A stretch of 64,000 nucleotides of DNA from an uncultured Bacilli bacterium (lineage in GTDB: Bacteria; Bacillota_I; Bacilli_A; RFN20; CAG-826). The translations under genes and the position numbers were made by a program. Shown piece by piece: positions 18,101 through 26,257 of this stretch (position 1 is the stretch's first letter; the number at the start of each line of letters is the position of its first letter). The notes beneath the pieces are model-generated. The model saw only the letters and a list, made by a program, of their open reading frames with translations. It did not search any database and was not told where the DNA came from. The DNA is taken from assembly GCA_934725985.1 (NCBI GenBank), contig CAKVCX010000002.1:1-64000 (forward strand), in the 5' to 3' direction.

Positions 18101-21100
18101 GTAAATAGTTTTGAAGATAAACTCAACGCCACGACTTTATTAAGGAAAGATATGCTTTCTAAAGAAGGAGAGGACGCCTCTTCATTTAGAAATAGATGGA
18201 TTAATGAAAATGATGGGGAAATATCTAAATTGGGCGATATATTACGTTCTATATCTTCCATTGGCGGTTTAAGTGGTCTAACCAATTTATCCTCTTCTTC
18301 AATTGATAAAATTGGTGGAGTCTTAGACAAGGTAACTAAATCATCATCGTTTGGCAGGGTTCTTGTTTATAATGGATTAAAAGAAGCTTTTGCAAATATT
18401 CCAGAATCATCATTTATTGATTTTAAAAAAGCCAATTTTAACTATTTCCTTTTTGATGAAAACGCACCATATTCCGGACACGAAAACGAAGCATCCAATG
18501 AAATTAATTCAGTCATTGAGATAATTTCTTTACTTTACGATGATACGTATGGGATTGTTAATAACCTCTCAGTCGATATCTCTGAATTGGATATTGAATC
18601 AATTTCAGTCGACTTTTTCTTAAAACCTATTTTGCTATGCATGAAAGATTCCAAACTATTTGGCATAACTGATACTAATTTTGTTAATAGTCTTAATCCT
18701 GTTGCTTCAAAAGAAGAAGGACGTGGTACTGTTTTTGGTGACTTGGTATGTACTCTAGTTAAAAAATCAAAGATGTATGATTACTTTGACAAAGAAACAA
18801 AGATTGATAGCAAACTAAATAATTACACCAATAAAACAATTATTGATTTAGTTAACGATACTAGCGATTGGGATAAAGAAATAAATAGCATTTGTAATAT
18901 TCTTTCTCTTGTTAAGGATTCTCCTTTGTTAGATAAAGATCCTTCTACTGGAGAAACCAGCATTAATTTTGATATTTTACAAAATCCATCCTCTTTCTTT
19001 GGCGATGATGAGACTTTAAAAGAAATTAAAAAGAACTCTTTAAAAGAACTTTTATATAGCGTTAGCGATTCATCTATTTTTGGCAAAGCTGTGCCTGCAA
19101 GAATTGAGAAAATGCTTTTTTCCGATCCTGAGCATAGCAACATAAACCATGTCGTCGGCGGAGAAGGTTGGTATAACGGTTTTGTCTGGGCTGCCGATCC
19201 TTATTTTACAAAACAAGGTGACGATTATTCTCCTTATAGTCATGATGAAATAGACCATTTAATCGATATGCTTTATTACCTTTCTTATAGCGCCGATTTA
19301 TCTACTTCTAATCTAAATACAATTGACCCAATTAATGTTACAAAGGCCCTTGATTCAATGATGAGAAGCGGGATTTTCAATTCTAAGGTAGCAGATGATA
19401 GCAATCCGGATATAGCTTTTCTGACTTCTTTCCAAATAATGATGAAAACGATTATCGGTGCGGATGCTTTCAATGAATATTTTTATAATGCAAGCAATCC
19501 AACTGACGCCAATGCAACTTTGGTTGGCTATTATAACGATGCATCAAGCAAAGCAAAATATTTTGCCAAAAAGTATTTTAACGGTAATTATCTAAATAAA
19601 GCGGAGATGGATAATCAATCCTTGTATTTACTTAATTCTTCCTATTCGCTAGAAACTTTTTATACTTCTTTAAAAAGAAAGGCATTGGCTTGCTTGACTG
19701 ATTCTAATGGAGCAAACATTAATTTCGATGACCTCGATGAGAATTCCTTATCGCTTCTATTCCATACATTTGACAATTGCATTTTCTATGAAGACATAGT
19801 TCCGAATTGCTTAGATGTGCTTTTGTCTAAATCAAACTATAAAATGGATGGGATAGATTTAAAAAAAGCCAATTGTTTTATTAAATATTTAGACGGTTAT
19901 AGCAAGAGCAGATGGTCTAACGAGCTTGATTTGGTTTCTTCTTTGATTGTCATGATTAGAGACAATAAAAACATACTAGAATCTTCTACTAAACAATTAA
20001 ATAACATTGATCCGCTCTTACTAAGATCTATATTGGTAGATATGTCGGAATCCGATGTCTTCCATTATGATGGCAGGGCTGTTTCGTCTAAAATGTTTTT
20101 AGATACTACGACCAATATAGAAAATGGCGAACTTGTCTTTAACGATTTAACTGTTTTTGAGCAATTAATGTATAAGATTTATAAAGTAAGCGGTTTGGCT
20201 GAAAAAGCCTTTTCCGTCTCTACCGATCCTTACGAAATAAATAATCCTAATGGTGATTTAGTTAAATTGCACGATCGCATCAAAAACTTTTCTAGTTTAG
20301 GTGGCTTAAATAATGGAGATTGGCATAGCGAGATTTCTCATCTTACCTATGGCTATGATAAGATAAAGCAAGAAGATTATGGCTTGATCTATAACTGCCA
20401 AAGTAATGGTTTGCTTAGCGGTGGCACGCTTGACGTAAGCGAAGATAATATAAAGAAGATGTCTCCTACTAACTTAAGCAAGCTATTTAAAGATATGAAT
20501 TATCTAGATGTTACTAAGGATGCTTTAAGCAATATCGTTTCTTCTCTTCTTACTTCTGGGGTTGGTTTGTCTAGATATTCAACAGTTGAATTGTCTTACC
20601 CATCAGGCAATAACATGGATTTCTCTTCTTATTTTAAGGAAGAAACCTCTCCATCTATTAGTAAGGTAACCTTTAAAGCAGATTCTAAAGACTTTGTAAT
20701 TAATTATGTTAACGATTCTAATTCGACTTTGAATGACTATTTGAATAATGATACTTATGTAAGCTATGATGGCACTTATTATTCTATAAATACTAAGGAT
20801 TTGAGGACTCCTTTTAAAATCAGTGGCTGCAATTTTAGCGAAGTTAAATTTAGTTTTGATACAGCTTCTTATACCTTGTCTCAAACTCAATTGAAAGAAA
20901 ACGACATTGACGCTTTATATTTGCTTTTGGATAGTCTATATGATAATACGAAAAAGGAATATTTTGATTTTTCTAAAACAATTAATGAAGGTGGCGTTTC
21001 CAGGACGACTGATTTCCGCGACTTTATAAGCGAGGGGCATTCTACTTCTGGGTTATTGAACTTGTTTGGGTATTCAAATTTATACAAAAACCATTTCAAA

Positions 21101-21961
21101 TACACTGGTTCTAATAATTTAACTCTAGTTAATGGGTCTAGTTTTGATAGCAGGGCCTTAACATTCTTTAATTTGCTTAACGTAACGGAAAACTTCTTTT
21201 CTAGTTATTTGGAAGTATCGATTTCTTCTAATTTTGGTGGCGATGATTATGCTTCTAAGCTTAATACGATTACTTCTATTTTCGATAAAGGGATTGTTGT
21301 GGATGACGAAGCCAATTGGTTTGATAAGCAAGTGTTTTCTAGCGGCTATTTGGAAGCTTATATTCATTATTCATCTTCTAATTTGCATAACTTTGCCATT
21401 GCTAATGGCATGTTTGGACAAACAATGTCATTAAAAGAAAAAAGCATCGATGTTGAAAATTATCTTGTTAATACAGCAAGCGCTTTCGGGAAAGAGATCA
21501 TTTCTGGTCAGTTAAATAAATTGCAAGAATTGAATGTTTCCTATATAAAAGATCCTTCTTTTAATTCGCTTTCTTATCCAGGCATTGCAAGAAGTAACTA
21601 TATTGATTCGTTAGTTGTTAATGTTGATTTTAAGTCCCTTGATTTTATCAATTTAGGCAATGATTATATAAAACAAATCAGATCAATGATGTCTTTGATT
21701 CACTATATTTCATTAAATGATTATGAAAATACAAAAAATCTTCTTAATGGATTTGATTCATATGAAGATAAATCGATTTTAGATAAATTATATTTGGGAT
21801 CTATTTATGACTTATTGGTTGCTAAGTCTAAATTTGTTTCTAAAGAGAATGACTTTGTTTATGTTAATAATAAGGATGGTGGGTTTAAAAATTTCTTGAA
21901 TTCGATGGACTCTAACCCAAATTCTTATTTCTCTTATTCAAATGTTGCAAGTCTTTTATGA
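15110..21961 (+). CDS. Giant CvpA-like membrane-anchored repeat protein (2283 residues)
   Basis: The first about 210 residues contain four hydrophobic helices (about 19-39, 50-70, 138-168, 188-212). A GLFRGWKRG segment after helix 1 resembles the CvpA (colicin V production) membrane family. The remaining about 2070 residues have no transmembrane segment, are Ser/Asn/Asp/Lys-rich, and consist of degenerate repeats. One element is W-x-x-E followed by a leucine/isoleucine helix (W at 368, 479, 913, 1254, 1602, 1738). The other resembles SxIFxxxVPxxIExxL (near 685, 877, 956, 1078, 1181, 1322, 1557). No LPXTG or C-terminal anchor is seen. Its stop overlaps the start of the next gene (ATGA). I do not know its function. 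A large envelope-associated structural or transport protein is a guess. Confidence 0.8.
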   Translation: MLILDSVGIDINQLSSTIDLVFTILFASILVILALCFVRGLFRGWKRGTYNLIFFLILVTVALLTLNPISSLLGTSVDLSSITNANTATINIDGTDITFTVSSLQATLTDFFTELFKAMGMSASPNDIVNYSTALSSSIIKLMLLFIDALLILTLGSFFVFLLWHLIFKRFTPKEKRKKKTLRLVSAFEEVIIGGVALAMLLTPFTGIVNALTNNAKFEKDEAEKNETTQLAYAAIESYKNSIFSNIFFSWSVKDGENTLDTKLLSFLTSSEAGDVKVDVASQVGEVATVASYVINSGLLSAFGGKELSWRLLLGGQAIPSLLSSLSDMEIIKIALPVALSIALNMGQLKDTLGEDTVNYLSSSSVDWSNELKNLSNIYIKLIDADFFNVIVDEETKTPIFDLSYIFDIFEEEKNQKAMHEMFSIADNDIVNHILAGLVYTMSSKEEKDDDPATLQLIDFLPKGKNGEVEYSSLSSFSWFNELRIIYDSFYSLVQIDPAEMKYVFDGIDKRIEFGGLNAKKNAASEDSTDNIINEEVKNRFVSFIADHPDEVSTPLVGDFNNVDENGLSKTETKCLLDSELLKNALPELLPLIQATADPNKESFNLDNSIDYLVNHGNIRANFKKEFGSIINVLGDIASNEEGKKFIKDIKNMPGFNFDPDGNLYSINENLIDAICKGVTNINDSKIFQEIIPSYIEKSLDENQTIKEFLPEGFDFELGSELGSELSYLLAIVKKCPNLIRSISNSKNGSINIDQMLNLVKDYGNELVEIIDTICNSRILNPGLSDENVASLFNKLGSFISSDSNIFGSEDIKSVRDSGGNALRKEIENLISVFSKIVSSGMADSLSSLNESSTSESIKVLSSLNVKDIFESIGNSVFMKKLAASAFDGYLTPLIGGADLGLENISFKNVKDWKKEGEGLQAIIDLATKGVDLSNVDFFANGDLLATLLAKLAESEMFVDKESGDYLFPEYLYKKLVKSLDASSLSYFADKDVDLSLVNSFEDKLNATTLLRKDMLSKEGEDASSFRNRWINENDGEISKLGDILRSISSIGGLSGLTNLSSSSIDKIGGVLDKVTKSSSFGRVLVYNGLKEAFANIPESSFIDFKKANFNYFLFDENAPYSGHENEASNEINSVIEIISLLYDDTYGIVNNLSVDISELDIESISVDFFLKPILLCMKDSKLFGITDTNFVNSLNPVASKEEGRGTVFGDLVCTLVKKSKMYDYFDKETKIDSKLNNYTNKTIIDLVNDTSDWDKEINSICNILSLVKDSPLLDKDPSTGETSINFDILQNPSSFFGDDETLKEIKKNSLKELLYSVSDSSIFGKAVPARIEKMLFSDPEHSNINHVVGGEGWYNGFVWAADPYFTKQGDDYSPYSHDEIDHLIDMLYYLSYSADLSTSNLNTIDPINVTKALDSMMRSGIFNSKVADDSNPDIAFLTSFQIMMKTIIGADAFNEYFYNASNPTDANATLVGYYNDASSKAKYFAKKYFNGNYLNKAEMDNQSLYLLNSSYSLETFYTSLKRKALACLTDSNGANINFDDLDENSLSLLFHTFDNCIFYEDIVPNCLDVLLSKSNYKMDGIDLKKANCFIKYLDGYSKSRWSNELDLVSSLIVMIRDNKNILESSTKQLNNIDPLLLRSILVDMSESDVFHYDGRAVSSKMFLDTTTNIENGELVFNDLTVFEQLMYKIYKVSGLAEKAFSVSTDPYEINNPNGDLVKLHDRIKNFSSLGGLNNGDWHSEISHLTYGYDKIKQEDYGLIYNCQSNGLLSGGTLDVSEDNIKKMSPTNLSKLFKDMNYLDVTKDALSNIVSSLLTSGVGLSRYSTVELSYPSGNNMDFSSYFKEETSPSISKVTFKADSKDFVINYVNDSNSTLNDYLNNDTYVSYDGTYYSINTKDLRTPFKISGCNFSEVKFSFDTASYTLSQTQLKENDIDALYLLLDSLYDNTKKEYFDFSKTINEGGVSRTTDFRDFISEGHSTSGLLNLFGYSNLYKNHFKYTGSNNLTLVNGSSFDSRALTFFNLLNVTENFFSSYLEVSISSNFGGDDYASKLNTITSIFDKGIVVDDEANWFDKQVFSSGYLEAYIHYSSSNLHNFAIANGMFGQTMSLKEKSIDVENYLVNTASAFGKEIISGQLNKLQELNVSYIKDPSFNSLSYPGIARSNYIDSLVVNVDFKSLDFINLGNDYIKQIRSMMSLIHYISLNDYENTKNLLNGFDSYEDKSILDKLYLGSIYDLLVAKSKFVSKENDFVYVNNKDGGFKNFLNSMDSNPNSYFSYSNVASLL

Positions 21962-22554
21962 GTCTATTTTTAAAGGAAACATCTTTTGGGGAATCTAGTT
22001 GTTTAGGCTCTATTTTTAAGTGTTATTTGTTTCCTATTTCTTCTATTGCAGAATTTAATGAGATTATAGAAAAAATAACGAAAGAAAACCATAAGGCCAG
22101 GCATATACCTTATTCTTACATATTTAAGGAAAGCTGCAAATGTTCAGACGATGGGGAACCTAGCTTAAGCGCTGGAAAACCTACTTTAGATTTTTTAAAT
22201 TCTAAATCTTTAAAAGATTGTGCTTGCGTCATTGCTAGATATTATGGCGGGAAAGATTTAGGCGTGGGCAGGTTAAGGAATTATTTTTTATATTCATTAG
22301 AAGATGCGTTTAATAAAGCAAAATTTATTGAAAAGAAATTGTTTTATTTTCTTAAAATATCTACTGATTACGAAACTTATTCTATTATTTCTAGATTAGC
22401 AAAAAGCTCTAATTTGCTTCTTAAGAATCAAGATTATTCATTTGGTGTTACTTTTTCTTTATATGGAGAAAAAGAAGAGATAAATGATTTCCTTCTTTTA
22501 AATCGATTTAAATTTAAAAAAGTCGAAGAAGGGGAAGAATATGTTGAAATATAA
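21958..22554 (+). CDS. IMPACT/YigZ family protein
   Basis: This 198-residue protein has the UPF0029/IMPACT N-terminal domain. The conserved stretches are HIPYSYIF, then SDDGEPSLSAGKPTLDFL, then ARYYGGKDLGVGRLRNYF, which correspond to the family consensus sDDGEPsgTAG and RYFGGxxLGxGGLxRAY. The last is less conserved than usual, with one glycine replaced by arginine. A second ferredoxin-like domain (residues 125-195) follows, as in E. coli YigZ. The biochemical role of bacterial members is not settled; nucleic-acid binding has been proposed and eukaryotic IMPACT regulates GCN2. It is coupled by 4 nt to the giant protein gene, an unusual partnership. Confidence 0.88.
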   Translation: MSLFLKETSFGESSCLGSIFKCYLFPISSIAEFNEIIEKITKENHKARHIPYSYIFKESCKCSDDGEPSLSAGKPTLDFLNSKSLKDCACVIARYYGGKDLGVGRLRNYFLYSLEDAFNKAKFIEKKLFYFLKISTDYETYSIISRLAKSSNLLLKNQDYSFGVTFSLYGEKEEINDFLLLNRFKFKKVEEGEEYVEI

Positions 22555-22568
22555 TATCTATTTTTAAT

Positions 22569-22608
22569 AAGAAGGATTTTTTTCATTATCAATATTTAAC
22601 CTTCTTTT
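22569..22608 (+). terminator. Possible terminator after the IMPACT gene
   Basis: AAGAAGG (22569-22575) can pair with CCTTCTT (22600-22606) with a 24-nt AT-rich loop, followed by only two further T. The long loop and short T tract make it a weak candidate. Confidence 0.3.
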
Positions 22609-22646
22609 AAAAAGGGTAAAATTAAGTTAGGTATAGAGGTTTTATT

Positions 22647-23909
22647 ATGGGTGTTCCAAGTCAAGAATTAAATGCAAGAAGATTAAGGTTCTTAAAAGGA
22701 CTGGAAGATAATAGCGTGGCTATAGTTTTTTCTGGCTACCCTAAGATTCTATCCGAAGATGAAGATTATAAATTTGAAGTTAACAGGAACTTTTATTATT
22801 TAACAGGGATTGAACAAGAAGAATCCATTGCTTTGTTTATTAAAACCGAGGGTGAGGAGAAAACATTTTTATTTATTTCCCCTTTTGATGAAACCAAAGA
22901 AAAGTGGTATGGCAAAAAATTAACCATTGAAGAAGGAAAAGAACAATCGGGGATTCAAAATATTTTGCTTACTTCTTCTTTTAACTCTAGGCTAGAAGCC
23001 GTTTTAAATGACGGGATTAATCCTATAAAAAATGTTTATTTTGATGATAGCGAGGAATTAAAAATCGGCAGTAAACAATATGTTTGCGATTATATTGCTT
23101 CGTTAAAGAAAAGATTCCCCCTTAAAAATTATGTTTCTTTTTTACCTCTAATCACTCGATTAAGAATGGTTAAATCTAATTATGAAGTAAATGAATTCAG
23201 AAAGGCCATCGAGTCGACTAGGCTTGGTATTAGAAGCGTCATGGCCGAATGCAGGGGTGGGATAAAAGAATACGAGCTAGCTACTACTTTTTCGAAAGTG
23301 ATTAACGATGATAACGAATATCAAGGCGTTTCTTTTAATACTATTATGGCAAGTGGGGTCCATGCCGCAACACTTCATTACCCTAATCCCTTGGGCACTT
23401 GCAAACAAGGCGATTTGGTTTTGATGGACCTAGGCGCGAAACATAATCATTATTGTGCCGACATTTCACGAACCATTCCAGTCGGAGGAAAATTTAATGA
23501 ATTTCAAAAAGTATTATATGAAATTGTTTTAGGTTGCAATAAAGCTGTCTCTAATTTTGCTAAGCCTGGGGTTACTATTAAAGAATTAAACGATTTAGCT
23601 ATTGAATACTTATCTATGGAATGCCTAGAGGCAGGCATTATTAGTAAGAAAGAAGACATTTCTAAAATCTATTTCCACTCCATATCCCATCATATAGGCT
23701 TGGATACCCACGATTTAAGCGATAGAAGTTTGTCATTAGAAGAAGGGAATATAATTTCTAATGAACCGGGCCTATATATAAAAGAAAAAGGGATTGGCAT
23801 AAGAATCGAAGACGATTTGCTTATAACTAAAGATGGAGCTGAGGTTTTAAGCAAGTCGATAATTAAGGAAATCGATGAAATAGAGACCTTTTATAGCTTA
23901 GGAAAATAA
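22647..23909 (+). CDS. pepP: Xaa-Pro aminopeptidase (M24B metallopeptidase)
   Basis: This cytoplasmic enzyme removes the N-terminal residue from peptides with proline in second position, using two metal ions, usually Mn2+. Residues about 5-135 form the AMP_N domain (NRNFYYLTGI, then LFISPFDETKEKWYG) and 170-415 the pita-bread catalytic domain. All five metal ligands are present: D261, D272, H348, E373 and E388. They match D260, D271, H354, E383 and E406 of E. coli PepP. The length of 420 is normal. A GAGG site precedes the ATG. The following membrane-protein gene starts one nucleotide after its stop, suggesting an operon. Confidence 0.94.
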   Translation: MGVPSQELNARRLRFLKGLEDNSVAIVFSGYPKILSEDEDYKFEVNRNFYYLTGIEQEESIALFIKTEGEEKTFLFISPFDETKEKWYGKKLTIEEGKEQSGIQNILLTSSFNSRLEAVLNDGINPIKNVYFDDSEELKIGSKQYVCDYIASLKKRFPLKNYVSFLPLITRLRMVKSNYEVNEFRKAIESTRLGIRSVMAECRGGIKEYELATTFSKVINDDNEYQGVSFNTIMASGVHAATLHYPNPLGTCKQGDLVLMDLGAKHNHYCADISRTIPVGGKFNEFQKVLYEIVLGCNKAVSNFAKPGVTIKELNDLAIEYLSMECLEAGIISKKEDISKIYFHSISHHIGLDTHDLSDRSLSLEEGNIISNEPGLYIKEKGIGIRIEDDLLITKDGAEVLSKSIIKEIDEIETFYSLGK

Positions 23910-23910
23910 G

Positions 23911-25017
23911 ATGGAAGAAGAGAATAAGACAAACTATAAAGAAAGATTTGTTTCTTTTTTAAAATATTTTAAAAACAATGTCATGGTAACTAGCAATGGC
24001 ATGGCAATTGGGCTTTTTGGTACCTTGATAATTGGGACTATTTTTGATTTATTTGCCAAAATTCCCATGATGGAAGCCATTTCAAGCTGGACTGTTCCCT
24101 TAAAAGGGGTTTTGATGGGAGCAGGGATAGGCGTTGGTGTGGCTTTAAGCAAAAAAAGAGGTGGCGTGGCTTTAGTTGCTCTTCTTTCAGCTGGGGCGAT
24201 TGGCAATTACGCATTCTCTTTTTCTTCTGGTACCGTTTCTCTTATCAAAGATCCTCTTTCTTGCTATGTATCGACTATTTTGTCAATGCTGGTTTTAAAG
24301 ATAGTAATGAAAAAGAAGACACCCGTTGATTTGATTTTGATTCCTTTATTAGGGGTAGGGACTGCCATACTATATAGTTATTTATTGGCTACACCTATCC
24401 ATTACATAACAATCGGCATAGGGAAACTAATTGAGATTTGCTTCTCAAATATAGTTGTTTCTTTCTTTATGTGCATTGTTGTCTCGGTTTTGGTGGGAAT
24501 GGCTCTGACTGCTCCGATTTCTTCTGTTGCTATTTGCGTGGCCATAAATATTGGGGGCATGTCTCCTTTGGCTTCTGCTGCCGCATTGATCGGCTGTTCT
24601 ACCCAAATGGTTGGTTTTGCCTTACAAAGTAAAAAAGACAATTCGATTTGGACGAGTTTGGCTGTTGGGTTAGGTACAAGCATGCTTCAATTCAAAAATA
24701 TAGTAAGAAAGCCTATTGTTTGGCTACCTACTATTATTGCTTCTGCAATTTTAGGCCCTTTTGCAATGCTTTTTCCTTTATCTTCTTTAAGCGGTGATTT
24801 TGCATCTAGTTTAAGTGTTGGGGCAGGAATGGGCACTAGTGGACTTGTTGGACCAATCAATTTTTTAGATGTATCTTCATATTCTTATTTGATGGCCATT
24901 TATTTGATTGTATTTTGTATAATCGCCCCTTTGGTCTTGGTTTATGCTTTAGATTGGCTTTTTAGAAAATTTAAGTTGATTGAAAAAGGTGATTTTGCTT
25001 TATCTATTGATTTATAA
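23911..25017 (+). CDS. PfoR/PTS_EIIC_2-type membrane protein
   Basis: This 368-residue polytopic protein has about ten hydrophobic segments. The pattern LGTSMLQFKNIVRKPIVWLP, followed by AILGPFAMLFPL and GAGMGTSGLVGPI, is characteristic of the PTS_EIIC_2 family (COG3641, named for Clostridium perfringens PfoR). Those proteins resemble sugar-PTS EIIC permeases but usually stand without EIIA and EIIB partners. No PTS phosphocarrier gene is nearby here either, so true phosphotransferase transport is doubtful. It is probably translated together with pepP, whose stop codon lies 1 nt upstream, and is followed by an MFS transporter. Confidence 0.82.
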   Translation: MEEENKTNYKERFVSFLKYFKNNVMVTSNGMAIGLFGTLIIGTIFDLFAKIPMMEAISSWTVPLKGVLMGAGIGVGVALSKKRGGVALVALLSAGAIGNYAFSFSSGTVSLIKDPLSCYVSTILSMLVLKIVMKKKTPVDLILIPLLGVGTAILYSYLLATPIHYITIGIGKLIEICFSNIVVSFFMCIVVSVLVGMALTAPISSVAICVAINIGGMSPLASAAALIGCSTQMVGFALQSKKDNSIWTSLAVGLGTSMLQFKNIVRKPIVWLPTIIASAILGPFAMLFPLSSLSGDFASSLSVGAGMGTSGLVGPINFLDVSSYSYLMAIYLIVFCIIAPLVLVYALDWLFRKFKLIEKGDFALSIDL

Positions 25018-25049
25018 AGTTAAAATAGTTTAGACGTGCATTAATAATT

Positions 25050-26222
25050 ATGTACATTATCTTACTTGTATTGATTTATATTGCCTTTATTAGTCTTGGC
25101 CTCCCTGACTCTTTGCTTGGATCGAGTTGGCCGGCTATGCATCTAGAATTAAATATAGATAATTCCTATATGGGTTTTGTTTCCATGGTTATTTCTTTTG
25201 GGACGATTATTTCTAGCTTATTATCTAGTAAATTGATTTCTAGAATTGGTACGAGGTTTGTGACTTTAGGAAGCGTTTTTTTAACTGTGATTGCTTTGTT
25301 TGGCTTCTCTTTTTCCAAAGAATTTTGGATGTTAATTGTTTTTGCCATTCCTTATGGTTTTGGTGCAGGTGCGGTCGATTCGGCTTTAAATAATTATGTT
25401 GCCGTTCATTACAAGGCCAAGCATATGAGCTGGCTACATTGCTTTTGGGGTGTAGGGGCCATTATTAGTCCTTTTATTATGGGATTTGCTCTTACTTCAT
25501 CATCATGGCAAGATGGATATAGAATTGTCGGCTTTATTCAATTAGGAATAGCCTTGCTTTTATTTGTTACTTTGCCGGTTTGGAAAGTAAATTTATGCGA
25601 AGAGGAAAAACAAACAAAACAAGTTAGCATTTTTTCCTGTTTAAAAATAAAAGGAGTAATTTTCGCTCTTATTGGATTTTTTGCTTATTGCGCCTTAGAA
25701 GCAACTACTATGCAATGGGCTAGTACTTATTTTGTAGAAGTAAAAGGCGTCGACAAGGAAAGATCAGCCATGTTGGCATCTTTATTTTATATAGGCATAA
25801 CATTTGGAAGATTCATTAGTGGCTTTTTTATTGATAAAATTGGTGATAAGAAAGCGATTATTATAGGTGGTTCGTTTTTATTCTTAGGCATTATTCTTCT
25901 TTCTCTTCCTATTAACTATTTTCCTTTATCTATCTCTTCTTTTGTAATCTTGGGATTTGGCTGCGCGCCTATTTACCCTTGCTTTATCCATTCAACCCCG
26001 ACTAACTTTGGTAATGAAAATTCGGGTTCGATCATAGGGCTTGAAATGGCAAGCGCCTATATTGGAACTACGTTTATGTCTCCTCTTTTTGGGCTTTTAG
26101 GTAATCAATTTGGATTTAAGATTATGCCTATTTATTTAATCATTTTCGCCCTTTTGATGATAGGTATGGTGTTACTTTCTTTTAAAGGTGACAAAACTAA
26201 AACAAATACAGCAAATAATTAA
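25050..26222 (+). CDS. MFS transporter
   Basis: This 390-residue protein has twelve hydrophobic helices arranged as two bundles of six, as in the major facilitator superfamily. The N-terminus (FISLGLPDSLLGSSWPAM) and the loop RIGTRFVTLGS between helices 2 and 3 are typical of bacterial sugar/drug MFS carriers of the FucP/YfkF-like group. The second half repeats the pattern with GRFISGFFIDKIGDKKAI. The substrate cannot be deduced. The neighbouring glycerol kinase suggests a carbon compound, but the two genes are separated by 35 nt with their own -10 element. No good ribosome site is seen before the chosen ATG. Confidence 0.88.
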   Translation: MYIILLVLIYIAFISLGLPDSLLGSSWPAMHLELNIDNSYMGFVSMVISFGTIISSLLSSKLISRIGTRFVTLGSVFLTVIALFGFSFSKEFWMLIVFAIPYGFGAGAVDSALNNYVAVHYKAKHMSWLHCFWGVGAIISPFIMGFALTSSSWQDGYRIVGFIQLGIALLLFVTLPVWKVNLCEEEKQTKQVSIFSCLKIKGVIFALIGFFAYCALEATTMQWASTYFVEVKGVDKERSAMLASLFYIGITFGRFISGFFIDKIGDKKAIIIGGSFLFLGIILLSLPINYFPLSISSFVILGFGCAPIYPCFIHSTPTNFGNENSGSIIGLEMASAYIGTTFMSPLFGLLGNQFGFKIMPIYLIIFALLMIGMVLLSFKGDKTKTNTANN

Positions 26223-26243
26223 CCTAAAACAATTATTCTCTTT

Positions 26244-26249
26244 TATAAT
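26244..26249 (+). promoter_or_regulatory. -10 box immediately upstream of glpK
   Basis: A perfect TATAAT ends 8 nt before the glpK ATG, placing the transcript start at or next to the start codon. No -35 box is obvious at 16-18 nt. Confidence 0.45.
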
Positions 26250-26257
26250 AAGGGTGT

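Noticed and set aside
20641..21105. Antisense frames within the giant repeat gene
   Set aside because: Short, overlapping shadows of an intact 2283-codon frame.
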